Assembly (NCBI RefSeq): GCF_018141525.1 | Contig: NZ_CP064655.1 | Location: 496,001 to 560,000 of the forward strand | Direction of reading: 5' to 3' | Source: Miltoncostaea marina | GTDB lineage: Bacteria > Actinomycetota > Thermoleophilia > Miltoncostaeales > Miltoncostaeaceae | Length of the DNA stretch: 64,000 nucleotides | Shown here: piece by piece, positions 18,707 to 27,472 of the stretch | Layout of the letters: the number at the start of each line of letters is the position of its first letter | How positions within the stretch are numbered: position 1 is the first letter of the stretch | Position numbers and translations under genes: made by a program | Notes under the pieces: model-generated | Databases searched by the model: none | Seen by the model: only the letters and a program-made list of their open reading frames with translations | What the model was told of the DNA's origin: nothing

Positions 18707-20072
18707 GGCCGCCCCGGGCGGGTCGAGGAGGGAGGACCGGCGGCGGGGTGCGCGGACGGTGCCGGCTCGTCGCGCTCGGCCGGGAGTCCGCGTCAGGGGC
18801 GGTCGAGGCGGCTCGCCGCTCCCCCGTCCGCGGGCTCGTCGGCGTTCCGGCGGGCACCGGGCCTGCCGTCATCGGCGACGCTCCCGCCCGGCCGGCGACG
18901 CGTGCGCCACCGGCTCCGCCGGCCAGTCCCAAAGGGCTCGGCCCCGCGAGCGCCGTCCCCCCGCCACCCCGACCGGGACCTCCATGCGGGCCGACCGGAC
19001 CCGGCCCGCCTCGGCCGATCCGCCCGCCGCCGCCGCCGGCACCGAAGGCCATCCGTGTGCGGGCGACGTTCCAGGCGAGCGTCGCGCCGGTCGCGCCAGC
19101 GAGCGCGTGTCGCGACTCGCGCTGGGGTTGGGCGGCGTCGGAGACGAGCGGAAGCAGCGAGAAGAGCACGAAGGGCGAGAACGCGGCGAGCATGAACATC
19201 CCCGCCCCCGCCAGAACGGCGCTCGGCGAGTCGCCCGAGGAGAACGCCGACAGGCCGAGCGATAGCGTCGCGACGATCACGAGCTTCGAGAGCACCGCCG
19301 CTACCAGTAGCTGCACGAGGCGGCGAATCCAGCCTGAGGTCGCCGGCCAGATCATCGCCGCGAGGAAGAGCGGCAGGAACATCACCGCGATGTAGATCGC
19401 CGCCGCCCGGAGCACGAGCTCGATCCAGACGAACACCGCGGCGATCGCCATGAAGAGGGCGAGGACGAACGAGGCGAACAGCGGGATGCCGGCACCGGGC
19501 AGGCTCACCGCCGACAGCCCCTGGGCGAGGGAGCCGGTGTCTTCCGCGATTCCGGCCGTGAGCTCAGCGGACAGGGCGTCGGTGACGGCGAGGGCCGTCT
19601 GGGTGACCGCGATCGCCAGTCCCGTCAGCAGCATCGCCGCCGGCAGATGGAGGAATGCGGCGCGCGCCAGGAGGCCCGCGTCCTGGCGAAGGAGGGCCTG
19701 GAGCACACTAAGTAAGAGGAGCGGCAGCAGCAGAATCGCCCCCACCCCGAACATGAAGCCGTAGTGCTCGGCGAACCAGGGCGCGCCCAGATCGACGCGG
19801 GTCGTGTCGTCGATCGCCTTCGCCACCTGCTTGAGGAGCCAGGAGGCGCCGTCGCCGACCCATCCGGTGAGGGTTCCGAGGATCGCCTGCCCGGCCGCAT
19901 CCGCCCCGGCGCCCGCCACCGCGCCGACGACATCCCCGACGGCGCTGCAGCCCTGATCGATGAGGGGAACGTCGCAGGGGGTCGGGATCGCCTCGGCACG
20001 CTGGGGCGGGGGCGCGAGGAGCACGAGCGCCGCGAGGGCGGCGACCAGCGCCGCGGCGACGGTCCGGCTCAT
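18696..20072 (-). CDS. VirB6/TrbL-like conjugation channel protein
   Basis: A 458-residue polytopic membrane protein with a signal peptide ending around QRAEA, five to seven hydrophobic segments, and a Gly/Pro/Ala-rich cytosolic tail. The region around SWLLKQVAKAIDDTTRVDLGAPWF is typical of actinobacterial TrbL-like channel subunits. ATG 20072 overlaps the upstream stop (ATGA). The longer frame to 20285 is the shadow of the VirB8-like gene. It is predicted to form the inner-membrane conduit with the VirB8-like protein. Confidence 0.8.
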   Translation of the reverse strand: MSRTVAAALVAALAALVLLAPPPQRAEAIPTPCDVPLIDQGCSAVGDVVGAVAGAGADAAGQAILGTLTGWVGDGASWLLKQVAKAIDDTTRVDLGAPWFAEHYGFMFGVGAILLLPLLLLSVLQALLRQDAGLLARAAFLHLPAAMLLTGLAIAVTQTALAVTDALSAELTAGIAEDTGSLAQGLSAVSLPGAGIPLFASFVLALFMAIAAVFVWIELVLRAAAIYIAVMFLPLFLAAMIWPATSGWIRRLVQLLVAAVLSKLVIVATLSLGLSAFSSGDSPSAVLAGAGMFMLAAFSPFVLFSLLPLVSDAAQPQRESRHALAGATGATLAWNVARTRMAFGAGGGGGRIGRGGPGPVGPHGGPGRGGGGTALAGPSPLGLAGGAGGARVAGRAGASPMTAGPVPAGTPTSPRTGERRAASTAPDADSRPSATSRHRPRTPPPVLPPRPARGGHGA

Positions 20073-20740
20073 CGCGTGAAAGGCGCCAGGCCGTCGAGCC
20101 GGGCGACGAACACCTCGGGCGGCGTCGCGGTGGCGGCGTTGGTCACCGTGGGCCCGGGGCCGGGCTCGTCCGAGGTGAACCCCGCGACCCGCCACCCTCC
20201 CCGCCCCCAGACCAGATCGGCCCGGCTCGTCGACCACGACGCGACGACCCGCCCACCGGGCGCCCCGATCAGGAGCACCTGCCACACGGCAACCCGCGCC
20301 CGCGCGGGCGAGAAGCTCTCGACCCGATGACCCAGGGGCACCAGCCGCAGCAGCACCTGCGAGGGATCGGAGCCGCCGAGCTCGCGGACCATGTGGTCGT
20401 AGCCCCGGTCGAAGAGGTCGGCGAGCTCGCCGGCGTAGGAGGGATCCGCGACCTGGCGGGCCACGGCGCGCCGCCGGGTGGGGTCGAAGAGCAGCTCGGG
20501 GCGCGCGAGCGCCGTCATCGCCGACGCGGCCGCCGCGATCGCGCCCGAGCGGGTGCGCTCCCCGGTGCCCGTAGCGCGCGTAGGCGGCGGAGCCGGAGGC
20601 ACGGATGCCGGAGCGAGGTCACGAGCCGCGGTCCCGTCGGGGCCCGCAGTCGAGCGGCCGACCGCGAGGCCGACGGCGAGCAGGAGCACCGCCATCCCGG
20701 CGAGCGCGAGGCGGCTCCGCGAGCGGCGCTCAGACTCCAT
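20069..20740 (-). CDS. VirB8/TcpC-like membrane-anchored transfer protein
   Basis: A 223-residue protein with a short basic N-terminus, one transmembrane helix (about 10-28) and an extracytoplasmic alpha/beta domain of NTF2-like size (LLRLVPLGHRVESF through WRVAGFTSDE). It matches VirB8-like scaffolds by position and architecture rather than by clear motif. ATG 20740 follows a basic leader. The frame further upstream lies over the pilin-like gene. Confidence 0.65.
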   Translation of the reverse strand: MESERRSRSRLALAGMAVLLLAVGLAVGRSTAGPDGTAARDLAPASVPPAPPPTRATGTGERTRSGAIAAAASAMTALARPELLFDPTRRRAVARQVADPSYAGELADLFDRGYDHMVRELGGSDPSQVLLRLVPLGHRVESFSPARARVAVWQVLLIGAPGGRVVASWSTSRADLVWGRGGWRVAGFTSDEPGPGPTVTNAATATPPEVFVARLDGLAPFTR

Positions 20741-20774
20741 CGGCGGCGGACGTAATCGCGTGCGGAGGCACGGG

Positions 20775-21089
20775 CTACCGGCGGCCGACGTTGTAGAAGA
20801 AGTTGACGAGCTGGGGCGCCATGCCGACCAGGAGTGCGGCGCCGAAGCCCAGCAGGACGCCGCGACGGCCGGCCGAGGCCGCCCCATGGTGGTTCGAGTG
20901 GCTGCCCCAGGCCCACGCGATGGCCGCGACCACGAGCGCCGCGAGCACGAGGATCAACGACCAGCTGTAGAGGCCGTTCACGAGTCCCTGCAGCTTGTCC
21001 TGGCCGGGAAGCCCCCCGGATCCGGCTGGGCAGACACCTGAAGCCTCATCCCGCTCAGCACGTCCACCGCCGCGTCCCCCGTACGTCAA
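20775..21089 (-). CDS. Pilin-like small membrane protein (DUF6112/VirB2-like), start possibly frameshifted
   Basis: A two-helix protein (QGLVNGLYSWSLILVLAAL and RRGVLLGFGAALLVGMAPQL) of the type that heads actinobacterial transfer operons. The intact frame must begin at TTG 21089, giving an odd Arg/Gly-rich leader. A more natural start is ATG 21049, reading MRLQVSAQPDPGG, which connects to LPGQDKLQGL only if the six-base run at 21012-21017 had seven bases. That is again a homopolymer indel like those downstream. It is the first gene of the transfer operon, 34 bp before the VirB8-like gene. Confidence 0.65.
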   Translation of the reverse strand: MTYGGRGGGRAERDEASGVCPAGSGGLPGQDKLQGLVNGLYSWSLILVLAALVVAAIAWAWGSHSNHHGAASAGRRGVLLGFGAALLVGMAPQLVNFFYNVGRR

Positions 21090-21379
21090 CTGAAACAGAC
21101 CGCGTATGAGTATCGGCTAAGGTGCGACGTATCGTCAAGTGAGCGAGTCGCCGTACTAGACGCATCACAGCCGCGCGCCGCCCAATCGGGCGACACAGAT
21201 CCACGGGATTGGCGCGTTCGGGGTGGTGCGCGAGGCCGACCGACCCCGCCAGCGTTCATCGCGCGGTTTGGCCGGCCTCGTCGTGTGGCCGTGATACCGA
21301 CGGTCGCATGTGGCGCGCCAGTGACCGCGCCTTCGGTAGCGGTGAGGGCGTCTCCCACCGCGCGAGTCGCCCACGCGTA

Positions 21380-21403
21380 AAGCATAAGCGAGCGGTTATG
21401 CTT
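21380..21403. promoter_or_regulatory. Operator of the ArsR/CmtR-like regulator
   Basis: An inverted repeat AAGCATAA (21380-21387) and TTATGCTT (21396-21403) with an 8-bp spacer ends seven bases before the regulator ATG. This is the usual position and size of an ArsR/SmtB operator. No ribosome site separates it from the ATG, so a leaderless transcript is possible. The rest of the 21090-21410 gap shows no gene. Confidence 0.65.
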
Positions 21404-21410
21404 CTGTGTC

Positions 21411-21743
21411 ATGCCCCCCGATCAGCTGACCGCACGCTCGGTCCTCTTCCACGGCTTCTCCGACCCATCGCGACTCGCGATCATCGAGGCGTTGCGCCGG
21501 GGCGGGCGACGTGCCACGGACCTGGCGCGGGACGCGGGGCTCTCTCAGCCGAACGCCTCCGCGCATCTCGCCTGCTTGCGCGAGTGCGGGCTCGTCACCA
21601 GTGAGCGCCGCGGCCGCGAGGTCCACTACCGCCTCCTCGAGGGTGTGGACGAGCTGCTCTCCCTCGCCGACCGCCTAGTGGAGCAGGCGGGCGGCGCCGT
21701 CGAGGCGTGCTCGCGCTACGGGCGTCGGCGGAGGGCCGCGTGA
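21411..21743 (+). CDS. ArsR/SmtB-family metal sensor, CmtR-like
   Basis: A 110-residue winged-helix repressor. Two cysteines lie in the recognition helix (C55 and C59 in LACLRECGLV) and a third near the C-terminus (C100). This three-Cys arrangement is the Cd(II)/Pb(II) site of Mycobacterium CmtR. It should repress its own operon, including the ATPase that overlaps it by four bases, through the inverted repeat just upstream. Confidence 0.88.
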   Translation: MPPDQLTARSVLFHGFSDPSRLAIIEALRRGGRRATDLARDAGLSQPNASAHLACLRECGLVTSERRGREVHYRLLEGVDELLSLADRLVEQAGGAVEACSRYGRRRRAA

Positions 21744-23689
21744 GCGACGACGACGACGACAAGACGCCGACGGGCCCGATGGGCTGGCGCGAGGCGGTCT
21801 ATCGCTTTCCGCCGCTTCGGAACGCCGCGATCGCCGCGCTGCTGACGATTGCCGGCGTCGTGATCGAGTGGCGGGTCGACTCGCAGGCGATCGCCCTGCC
21901 GCTGTTCATCGCCGCGATCGTCATCGGCGGCTACTTCTTCGCCCGCGAAGGGGTCGAGGAGTTCATCGAGGAGCGCGAGATCGGCATCGAGGCGTTGATG
22001 CTCGCTGCGGCGGCCGGGGCGATGGCGTTCGGCCTCTTCGAGGAGGCGGCCGCCTTGGTGGTGCTCTACGCGAGCGCGGAGGCGGTGGAGGAGCTGACCT
22101 TCGCCCGCACCCGGTCGGCGATCCGCGACCTGCTGGAGCTCGCCCCCAGGCAGGCCCGCGTGCTGCGCGACGGGCGCGAGGAGACGATCCCGGCGGAGGA
22201 CCTGCGCCCGGGTGACGTCTTCGTGGTCCGCCCCGGCGAGTCGCTTCCAACGGACGGCGTTATCCGCTCTGGGCGGACGACGCTGAACGAGGCGCCGGTG
22301 ACCGGGGAGGCGGTCCCCGTCGACAAGGGGCCCGGCGCGGACGTCTTCGCCGGCACCGTGAACGGCCCAAGCGCGATCGAGGTGGAGGCGACCCGCGCCT
22401 TCGCCGACAACAGCCTCTCCCGGATCGTCCACCTGGTGGAAGAGGCCCAAGCTCAGAAGTCACGGGCCCAGCGCTTCGTCGATCGTTTCAGCGATCGCTA
22501 CAGCCCGGCGGTGCTGGGTGCCGCGCTGCTGGTGGCGGTCGTGCCTCCGCTGCTCGGAGGCGACTGGTCTGAGTGGGCGCTGCGCGGGGTGACGCTTTTG
22601 GTCGCCGGCGCGCCGTGCGCGCTCGTCATGTCCGTGCCGGTGGCGGTCGCCGCGGCGATCAGCAGGGCGGGGCGGAGCGGCATTCTGATCAAGGGCGGCG
22701 CGCAGCTCGAGACCCTCGGCCGGCTCCAGGCGGTCTGCTTCGACAAGACCGGGACCCTCACCCGGGGGCACCCGCAGGTGACCGACTTCGTCACCCTCGA
22801 TGGGGCCTCCCGCGAGGAGGCGCTCCGGGTGGCGGCCGCCGTGGAGGCCCGCTCGGAGCACCCGCTGGCGCGGGCGATACTCGCCTACGTCCGCGGCGAG
22901 GGCATCGACCCCCCAGCCGTCGAGGACTTCGAGGCGGTTGTCGGTCACGGGGCGACGGCGAGGCTGAATGGGGACGAGGTCTGGGTCGGTAGCCCTCGCC
23001 TGCTCGCCCGGCTGGCTCCGCAGGCGGCGCCCCCAGCTGAGGTCGAGCGGCTCGAGCAGGAGGGCAAGACGGTGGTGTTGGTCGGCGCTGCGAGCGAGGC
23101 CGTCGCGGTCGTCGCCATGCGCGATGAGCCACGCCCGGAGGCGCGCGAGGCGCTCGGGGCGCTGCGCCGGCTCGGGCTGACGAATCTCGTGATGCTGACG
23201 GGGGACAACCGGCGCACCGCGGAGGCGATCGCCAGGGGCCTCGGGATCGACGACGTGCGCGCAGAGCTCCTGCCGGAGCAGAAGGTCGATGAGATTGAGC
23301 GAGTCCGCGCCGCGTACGGCACCGTCGCGATGGTCGGCGACGGCATCAACGACGCACCCGCCCTCGCGCGCGCGGACCTCGGGATCGCCCTCGGCACGGG
23401 AGCCACCGACGCCGCCATCGAGGCGGCCGACATCGCCCTCATGGCCGACGATCTGAAGAAGCTCCCCGAAGCACTTGCCATCGGGCGGCGCAGCCAGCGG
23501 ATCTCGCGCCAGAACCTCGTCTTCAGCATCGCCCTCCTCACGCTTCTGATCCCGAGCGCCGTGGTCGGGCTGCTGACCGTCGTCGTCGCAGTCCTCGTGC
23601 ACGAGGTGTCCGAGCTCCTCGCCGTCGCCAACGGGCTCCGCGCGGCCCGTTCCCCCGACGCGGTGACGCCGGCGGCGTCCCCGGCGTGA
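21740..23689 (+). CDS. P1B-type heavy-metal ATPase with APC motif (Cd/Pb/Zn/Co class)
   Basis: A 649-residue metal efflux pump without an N-terminal HMA domain; it begins with a short acidic stretch. There are six predicted membrane helices. The transport-helix motif is A291-P-C293, followed by ALVMSVPVA, and the last helix has HEVSELLAVANGLR, which resembles P1B-4 pumps (normally SPC). P-type motifs are complete: TGEAVP, D335 in DKTGTLT, SEHPLA and GDGINDAP. GTG 21740 overlaps the regulator stop. The partner sensor suggests Cd/Pb. The APC motif leaves Zn, Co or Fe open. Confidence 0.88.
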   Translation: MSDDDDDKTPTGPMGWREAVYRFPPLRNAAIAALLTIAGVVIEWRVDSQAIALPLFIAAIVIGGYFFAREGVEEFIEEREIGIEALMLAAAAGAMAFGLFEEAAALVVLYASAEAVEELTFARTRSAIRDLLELAPRQARVLRDGREETIPAEDLRPGDVFVVRPGESLPTDGVIRSGRTTLNEAPVTGEAVPVDKGPGADVFAGTVNGPSAIEVEATRAFADNSLSRIVHLVEEAQAQKSRAQRFVDRFSDRYSPAVLGAALLVAVVPPLLGGDWSEWALRGVTLLVAGAPCALVMSVPVAVAAAISRAGRSGILIKGGAQLETLGRLQAVCFDKTGTLTRGHPQVTDFVTLDGASREEALRVAAAVEARSEHPLARAILAYVRGEGIDPPAVEDFEAVVGHGATARLNGDEVWVGSPRLLARLAPQAAPPAEVERLEQEGKTVVLVGAASEAVAVVAMRDEPRPEAREALGALRRLGLTNLVMLTGDNRRTAEAIARGLGIDDVRAELLPEQKVDEIERVRAAYGTVAMVGDGINDAPALARADLGIALGTGATDAAIEAADIALMADDLKKLPEALAIGRRSQRISRQNLVFSIALLTLLIPSAVVGLLTVVVAVLVHEVSELLAVANGLRAARSPDAVTPAASPA

Positions 23690-24267
23690 CCCCACCGAGG
23701 CCGGCGGGACCCTCCGACCCCGCATCTGCGAGCGGGAGCCGACTCCCCCTCCAGCAGGCCGTCGCGCGCTCGGCGTGGCGGCGGCGACGCCGGACCGCCC
23801 GAAGCCGTTGGAGGGCGATGACGGCCCTCGCCGTCATGGCGCTCGCCGTCGACCAAGTCGTCAAGTGGTCGGTCCGGCAGGCGATCGATCGCGGCCAGGA
23901 CTGGGTGTCGGGGGCTGCTCTGGCCATCGGGCACAGCAGCAACGACGGCATCGCATTCGGCCTCTTCGCGGGATCCGGGCGGCTCGTCGGCGTAGCGACG
24001 GCCATCCTGCTGCCAGCGCTCGTCTTCGCCCTCGGCCTGCTCGCCCGGGGTGGCCTCCTCGCTGCGCTGGCAGGAGGGCTGCTTCTCGGCGGCAGCACGA
24101 GCAACCTCTTCGACCGCGTGGTCCGAGGCGAGGTCACCGACTACATCGAGATGAGCGCCTGGCCCGCGTTCAACCTCGCCGACGCGGCGATCGTCTGCGG
24201 AGTCCTTCTAATGCTCTGGACATATCTGCAGGATCAGGAGCCGGCGCCGCGCGAAGACGCCCGCTGA
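23686..24267 (+). CDS. lspA: Signal peptidase II-like protein of the metal operon
   Basis: An aspartic lipoprotein signal peptidase with the catalytic pair in NLFDRVV and FNLADA and four membrane helices. Extra lspA copies next to metal pumps are well known on mobile resistance islands. GTG 23686 overlaps the ATPase stop and gives 193 residues, with an unusual 45-residue Arg/Pro-rich leader. ATG 23818 gives a normal-length enzyme but has its G-rich site only two bases away. Which start is used is unclear. Confidence 0.85.
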   Translation: MTPPRPAGPSDPASASGSRLPLQQAVARSAWRRRRRTARSRWRAMTALAVMALAVDQVVKWSVRQAIDRGQDWVSGAALAIGHSSNDGIAFGLFAGSGRLVGVATAILLPALVFALGLLARGGLLAALAGGLLLGGSTSNLFDRVVRGEVTDYIEMSAWPAFNLADAAIVCGVLLMLWTYLQDQEPAPREDAR

Positions 24268-24788
24268 CCGTCTCTAGACCGCCGCTTAGCCGGTTTTCCC
24301 GTGGAGGCGGGGCACAGCCGCGTCGGTCATCGCCGCTCCGGTCATCACGGTCGGTTGTCTCCAGCATCATCGTCGCGGTCGTCGGCATCTCCGCACCCTC
24401 GACCGTGATTACCGTGATCGTCCCCGCTGCCGCGACGGTCGGTGCTCGACGCGTGCCCGGCCACCCCACGCAATCTCAGCCCCTTGGGTCGATCGTGCCG
24501 ACGTCGTCTGCGCCGCACGGGGCCGTGACCGCCCGAGCACGGGCTCACACGGCGGCTCCCGGCGCGGTAAGGGAAAGCGGCCGCCATCGCTCTCGAGCCG
24601 CCGCTGTGGGCTGGCTCGACACGCACGGCGTGGAACGGCCCCGCGGTCTTGGGCCATGACCGGACGATGGTTCGTCGAGGCCGTCTCGCCTCGCTTCGGC
24701 GCACGGAGGCTCAAGGCCGCGGCTACCGATTCTCTCGTCGTCGTCTGGCCTTTTCGGGGCGAGGCTCAGCTCGGCGCGCGGGAGGCAC
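24268..24788. other. Intergenic region without a supported gene
   Basis: About 520 bp between the end of lspA and the end of the convergent surface-protein gene. Short open frames on both strands show no domain or ribosome site. The composition is somewhat less GC-rich than the coding parts. It may be the scar where the metal block entered the transfer region. Confidence 0.35.
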
Positions 24789-26588
24789 TCACAGCACGCT
24801 CACAGAGAAGTGTTTCACGACGACGGGACTGAACGGCCAGCCCTTCTCCCTGGGGACGACCACCCTCATCCGGACCGCGTAGCCGCCGCCGGCGGCGCTC
24901 ACGCGATAGCGGAGGGCGAACCTGCCGCGGCGGTCGGCGCGCGTCGAGGCCAGCGGCCGCCATTCGGTGCCGCGACGCCACTGGAGCTCGACGGTCTTGC
25001 CGGCGACGCGAGCGCGCGGACGGATCACGCCGGCCACTCGGAGCGTCTCGCCGGGTCGCAGCTGCTGGCCGCGGACGCGGACACGGACCAGAGGACGGAC
25101 CGCGACGTCGGCGAGCCCCACCACGAGGGGGCGCCCGAGCGCGACGGCCCGCCATATGCCGGGGGCGGTGGGCCGGACGCGGAAGTGGAAGCGTCCCCGA
25201 CGGTCGGTCAGCGTCGTCGCCTGGGTGCGGCGCAGGGGGTCGAGCAGGTAGACGGTCGCGCCGCGCAGCCCTCGGCCGTTCCGGTGGAAGAAGCGCCCGG
25301 AGAGGGTCATCGGCCGGCTCCAGGTCGCGACGATGATGGGGGCGAGCTGGCCACCGGACTGGGCGTACCGGCGCGCCCGCGGTGAGCGGAGCCCCTTGCT
25401 CTGGATCGTGGCGAAGTTGGGAAGGGGGACGCCACTCGCCTCGATCAGCCCCGGCTCCCCGAGCTCAGGGCCGGCGTACGTCCCCGCGGGCGGAAGGGCG
25501 ACGACTCCGGGCGGCTGGCGGGTGATCGGCGGCGTGAGGACGGTCCGGACGTTCCCCGCCAGGTCCTCCGCCCGCAACACGAGCCGGGTCGTCTCCCCGG
25601 ACGCGAGGTAGTCGGCGAGGGCGATCTCGGTCGCGCTAGATCCCGCGGCGGTGCCGGAGGCGATCGCCGCAGCGCCGGGCTCGGGCGGCGCGAGGGACCA
25701 CCGGACGATGCCGCTCGTCGCATCGGAAACGCTCACGCCGATGCGCGCGCGGTCGCTGCCGAGGTACGCGACGGTCGCCTGAGCGGTGGGGGCGGTTCGA
25801 TCGACCCGCAGGGTCGCGCCCTGAGCGCCGGCGCCCGGGGTGCCGTCTCCGTCCACCTCGAGCCGCAGCGCGTGGTTGCCGTCGGGGACGTCTCCCAGCG
25901 GCAGGTCGACGGTGTGCGTGCCGGCGCCCGGTGCGCCCGACCAGCCGACCCGGCCATCCACCAGGAGCCGCTGCCCCCTGATGCCATCCGAGCCGAGGTT
26001 GTCGCTCGCGATCCACACGATCCGGGCGCTCGCATCGCGGATCCAACCCTCCGGCGGACCGACGAGCTGGGCGGTCGGCGCCTGCAGGTCACGGACGAGG
26101 ATGGCCGGGTCGAGGATCGCCCAGACCCTGTTCGGCTGCTTACGCGTCTCGGTCTGGAAGAGACGCAGGGAGAGGGTCTGTCCGCTCCGGGACACCAGAT
26201 AGGCCTTCGGGGCGGCCGGCGAGCGCGGGAGGTCCGCCTCGGCCACGCCCCAGGCGAGCGCCCCGTCGGCCAGCACCTGAAGGGCGATGGACGTCGCGGT
26301 TTCGTGGTAGCGAATCGCGCTGAAGGTGATCGCCTCGATCGCCGTGCCGCCGTAGGGCGTGCGCATGTCGATCTGCCACTTGGTGCCCGCGAAGACGGGA
26401 TCATGGGGCGGGCAGGTGATCCCGAAACCTGATCCCGAGAACTGGCTCGAGCACTGCCCGTCGGGGGCGACGTGCGACACGATGGTCTCCGGGCCCAGCC
26501 GGTAGAGGCTTCCCTCGGTTCCTGCGGCGGGGCCAGCGAGGCAGAGGGCCGCGAGGCCGACGCCGCCAAGAGCGAGCGGTCGCCTCAT
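24789..26588 (-). CDS. Large secreted protein with Ig-like/carboxypeptidase-regulatory-like repeats
   Basis: A 599-residue exported protein. A signal peptide (MRRPLALGGVGLAALCLAG) is preceded by GGAGGG and ATG 26588. The mature part is beta-rich. A middle region has Big/Ig-like texture (RVDRTAPTAQATV, followed by LRAEDLAGNVRTV), and two C-terminal modules of the form GRFFHRNGRGLRGATVYLL and LTDRRGRFHFRV resemble prealbumin-like/carboxypeptidase regulatory domains. No anchor motif is visible. It may be a surface or mating-contact protein of the element. The start overlaps the upstream gene by four bases. Confidence 0.7.
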   Translation of the reverse strand: MRRPLALGGVGLAALCLAGPAAGTEGSLYRLGPETIVSHVAPDGQCSSQFSGSGFGITCPPHDPVFAGTKWQIDMRTPYGGTAIEAITFSAIRYHETATSIALQVLADGALAWGVAEADLPRSPAAPKAYLVSRSGQTLSLRLFQTETRKQPNRVWAILDPAILVRDLQAPTAQLVGPPEGWIRDASARIVWIASDNLGSDGIRGQRLLVDGRVGWSGAPGAGTHTVDLPLGDVPDGNHALRLEVDGDGTPGAGAQGATLRVDRTAPTAQATVAYLGSDRARIGVSVSDATSGIVRWSLAPPEPGAAAIASGTAAGSSATEIALADYLASGETTRLVLRAEDLAGNVRTVLTPPITRQPPGVVALPPAGTYAGPELGEPGLIEASGVPLPNFATIQSKGLRSPRARRYAQSGGQLAPIIVATWSRPMTLSGRFFHRNGRGLRGATVYLLDPLRRTQATTLTDRRGRFHFRVRPTAPGIWRAVALGRPLVVGLADVAVRPLVRVRVRGQQLRPGETLRVAGVIRPRARVAGKTVELQWRRGTEWRPLASTRADRRGRFALRYRVSAAGGGYAVRMRVVVPREKGWPFSPVVVKHFSVSVL

Positions 26589-27346
26589 GAGGTCGTCCCT
26601 CCGTCGTTCCAGGGCCCGGGCTCGAACTCCCGCACTGCGCCGGGCACGCCCGCCCACGGGTCCGTCGTCGGGCTCGCCGCCCGCACGGTCGAGCTCGACA
26701 CCGGCGTCGGCGCGGGGGCGGAGGCGCGGGCGGGCGCCTCCTGTCGATGCTTCTCTCGCGCATCGTCCCGGCGCGCCGTGGACCGTCGTCGGGCAGCATC
26801 CTGACGTTCCTGGCGTCGCTGGCTCACCTTCACTGCGTGCTCGAGATCCGCGGTCCAGCTCGTATCCACGGCCAGGGCCGGCGGACGATCCCTGGGCGCT
26901 GACGTCGCCGGCTGTCCCCCGTCAGCCCCGCCGCCGCTCGGCAGCCCGATCCCCACGGCCGCCGCTGCCGCGACGAGGATCATGCTCCCGAGGACGCCCG
27001 CCCCGGCGCCGGCCCGCGAGCGAAGGGCGAGGCGAATCCGTCCGCCGGGCGCGCGGGAAGCGTCCACAGCGAGGCCGGGCCGCTCGGGCTCGGGCTCTTC
27101 GTCGCCCGCCGCCGACGGCAGGGGCACGAGGACGCTGTCCTCGTCGAGGGCGAAGCCCGGCAGCGGAAGCATGTCGACCGCCCCCGTCGGCCAGATCGCA
27201 GGGTTGCCCTGCTCCTCGTCCGGGCCCGGGGCATCGAAGAGCCAGCCGAGCCCGAGCGCCGACTCGTCGTCTATGGGGGCTGGGTCTGTCGGGGCGTCGC
27301 TCACCGGGGGGGCCTCGGCAGGGGGACGGGCGGGCCGGTCCATCAT
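26585..27346 (-). CDS. Hypothetical single-pass membrane protein
   Basis: A 253-residue protein with an acidic, Pro-rich cytosolic half (contains LGLGWLFDAPGPDEE), one transmembrane helix near residues 115-137, and a charged, probably extracytoplasmic tail with a basic helical stretch (KVSQRRQERQDAARRR). No family was recognised. Its stop overlaps the secreted-protein start, so the two form an operon running from the divergent control region at 27.4 kb. Confidence 0.65.
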   Translation of the reverse strand: MMDRPARPPAEAPPVSDAPTDPAPIDDESALGLGWLFDAPGPDEEQGNPAIWPTGAVDMLPLPGFALDEDSVLVPLPSAAGDEEPEPERPGLAVDASRAPGGRIRLALRSRAGAGAGVLGSMILVAAAAAVGIGLPSGGGADGGQPATSAPRDRPPALAVDTSWTADLEHAVKVSQRRQERQDAARRRSTARRDDAREKHRQEAPARASAPAPTPVSSSTVRAASPTTDPWAGVPGAVREFEPGPWNDGGTTS

Positions 27347-27472
27347 CGACCCTCCCCACGCTTGACGTCAAGTGTGTCAGGGACGATATTGCTATACCGA
27401 TGACGAGCATCGACATTCGAAATCGTGTCGTAGCGCCAGCGACGGCTCTCGATTTGGGAGAAGCTACGGCCG
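27347..27472. promoter_or_regulatory. Divergent control region between the exported-protein operon and the HTH/IclR/integrase operon
   Basis: The only intergenic space between two divergent operons. It contains a perfect 12-bp palindrome CTTGACGTCAAG (27361-27372) and an AT-rich stretch (CGATATTGCTATACC, 27384-27398). A further imperfect dyad CGACA to TGTCG lies around 27411-27430. The two HTH regulators encoded just to the right are candidate ligands. Confidence 0.5.

Noticed and set aside
23686-24267. Idea that this is the housekeeping lspA
   Set aside because: It lies inside the element and is translationally coupled to the metal ATPase. A second copy elsewhere is expected but cannot be seen here, so the point is left as a check.
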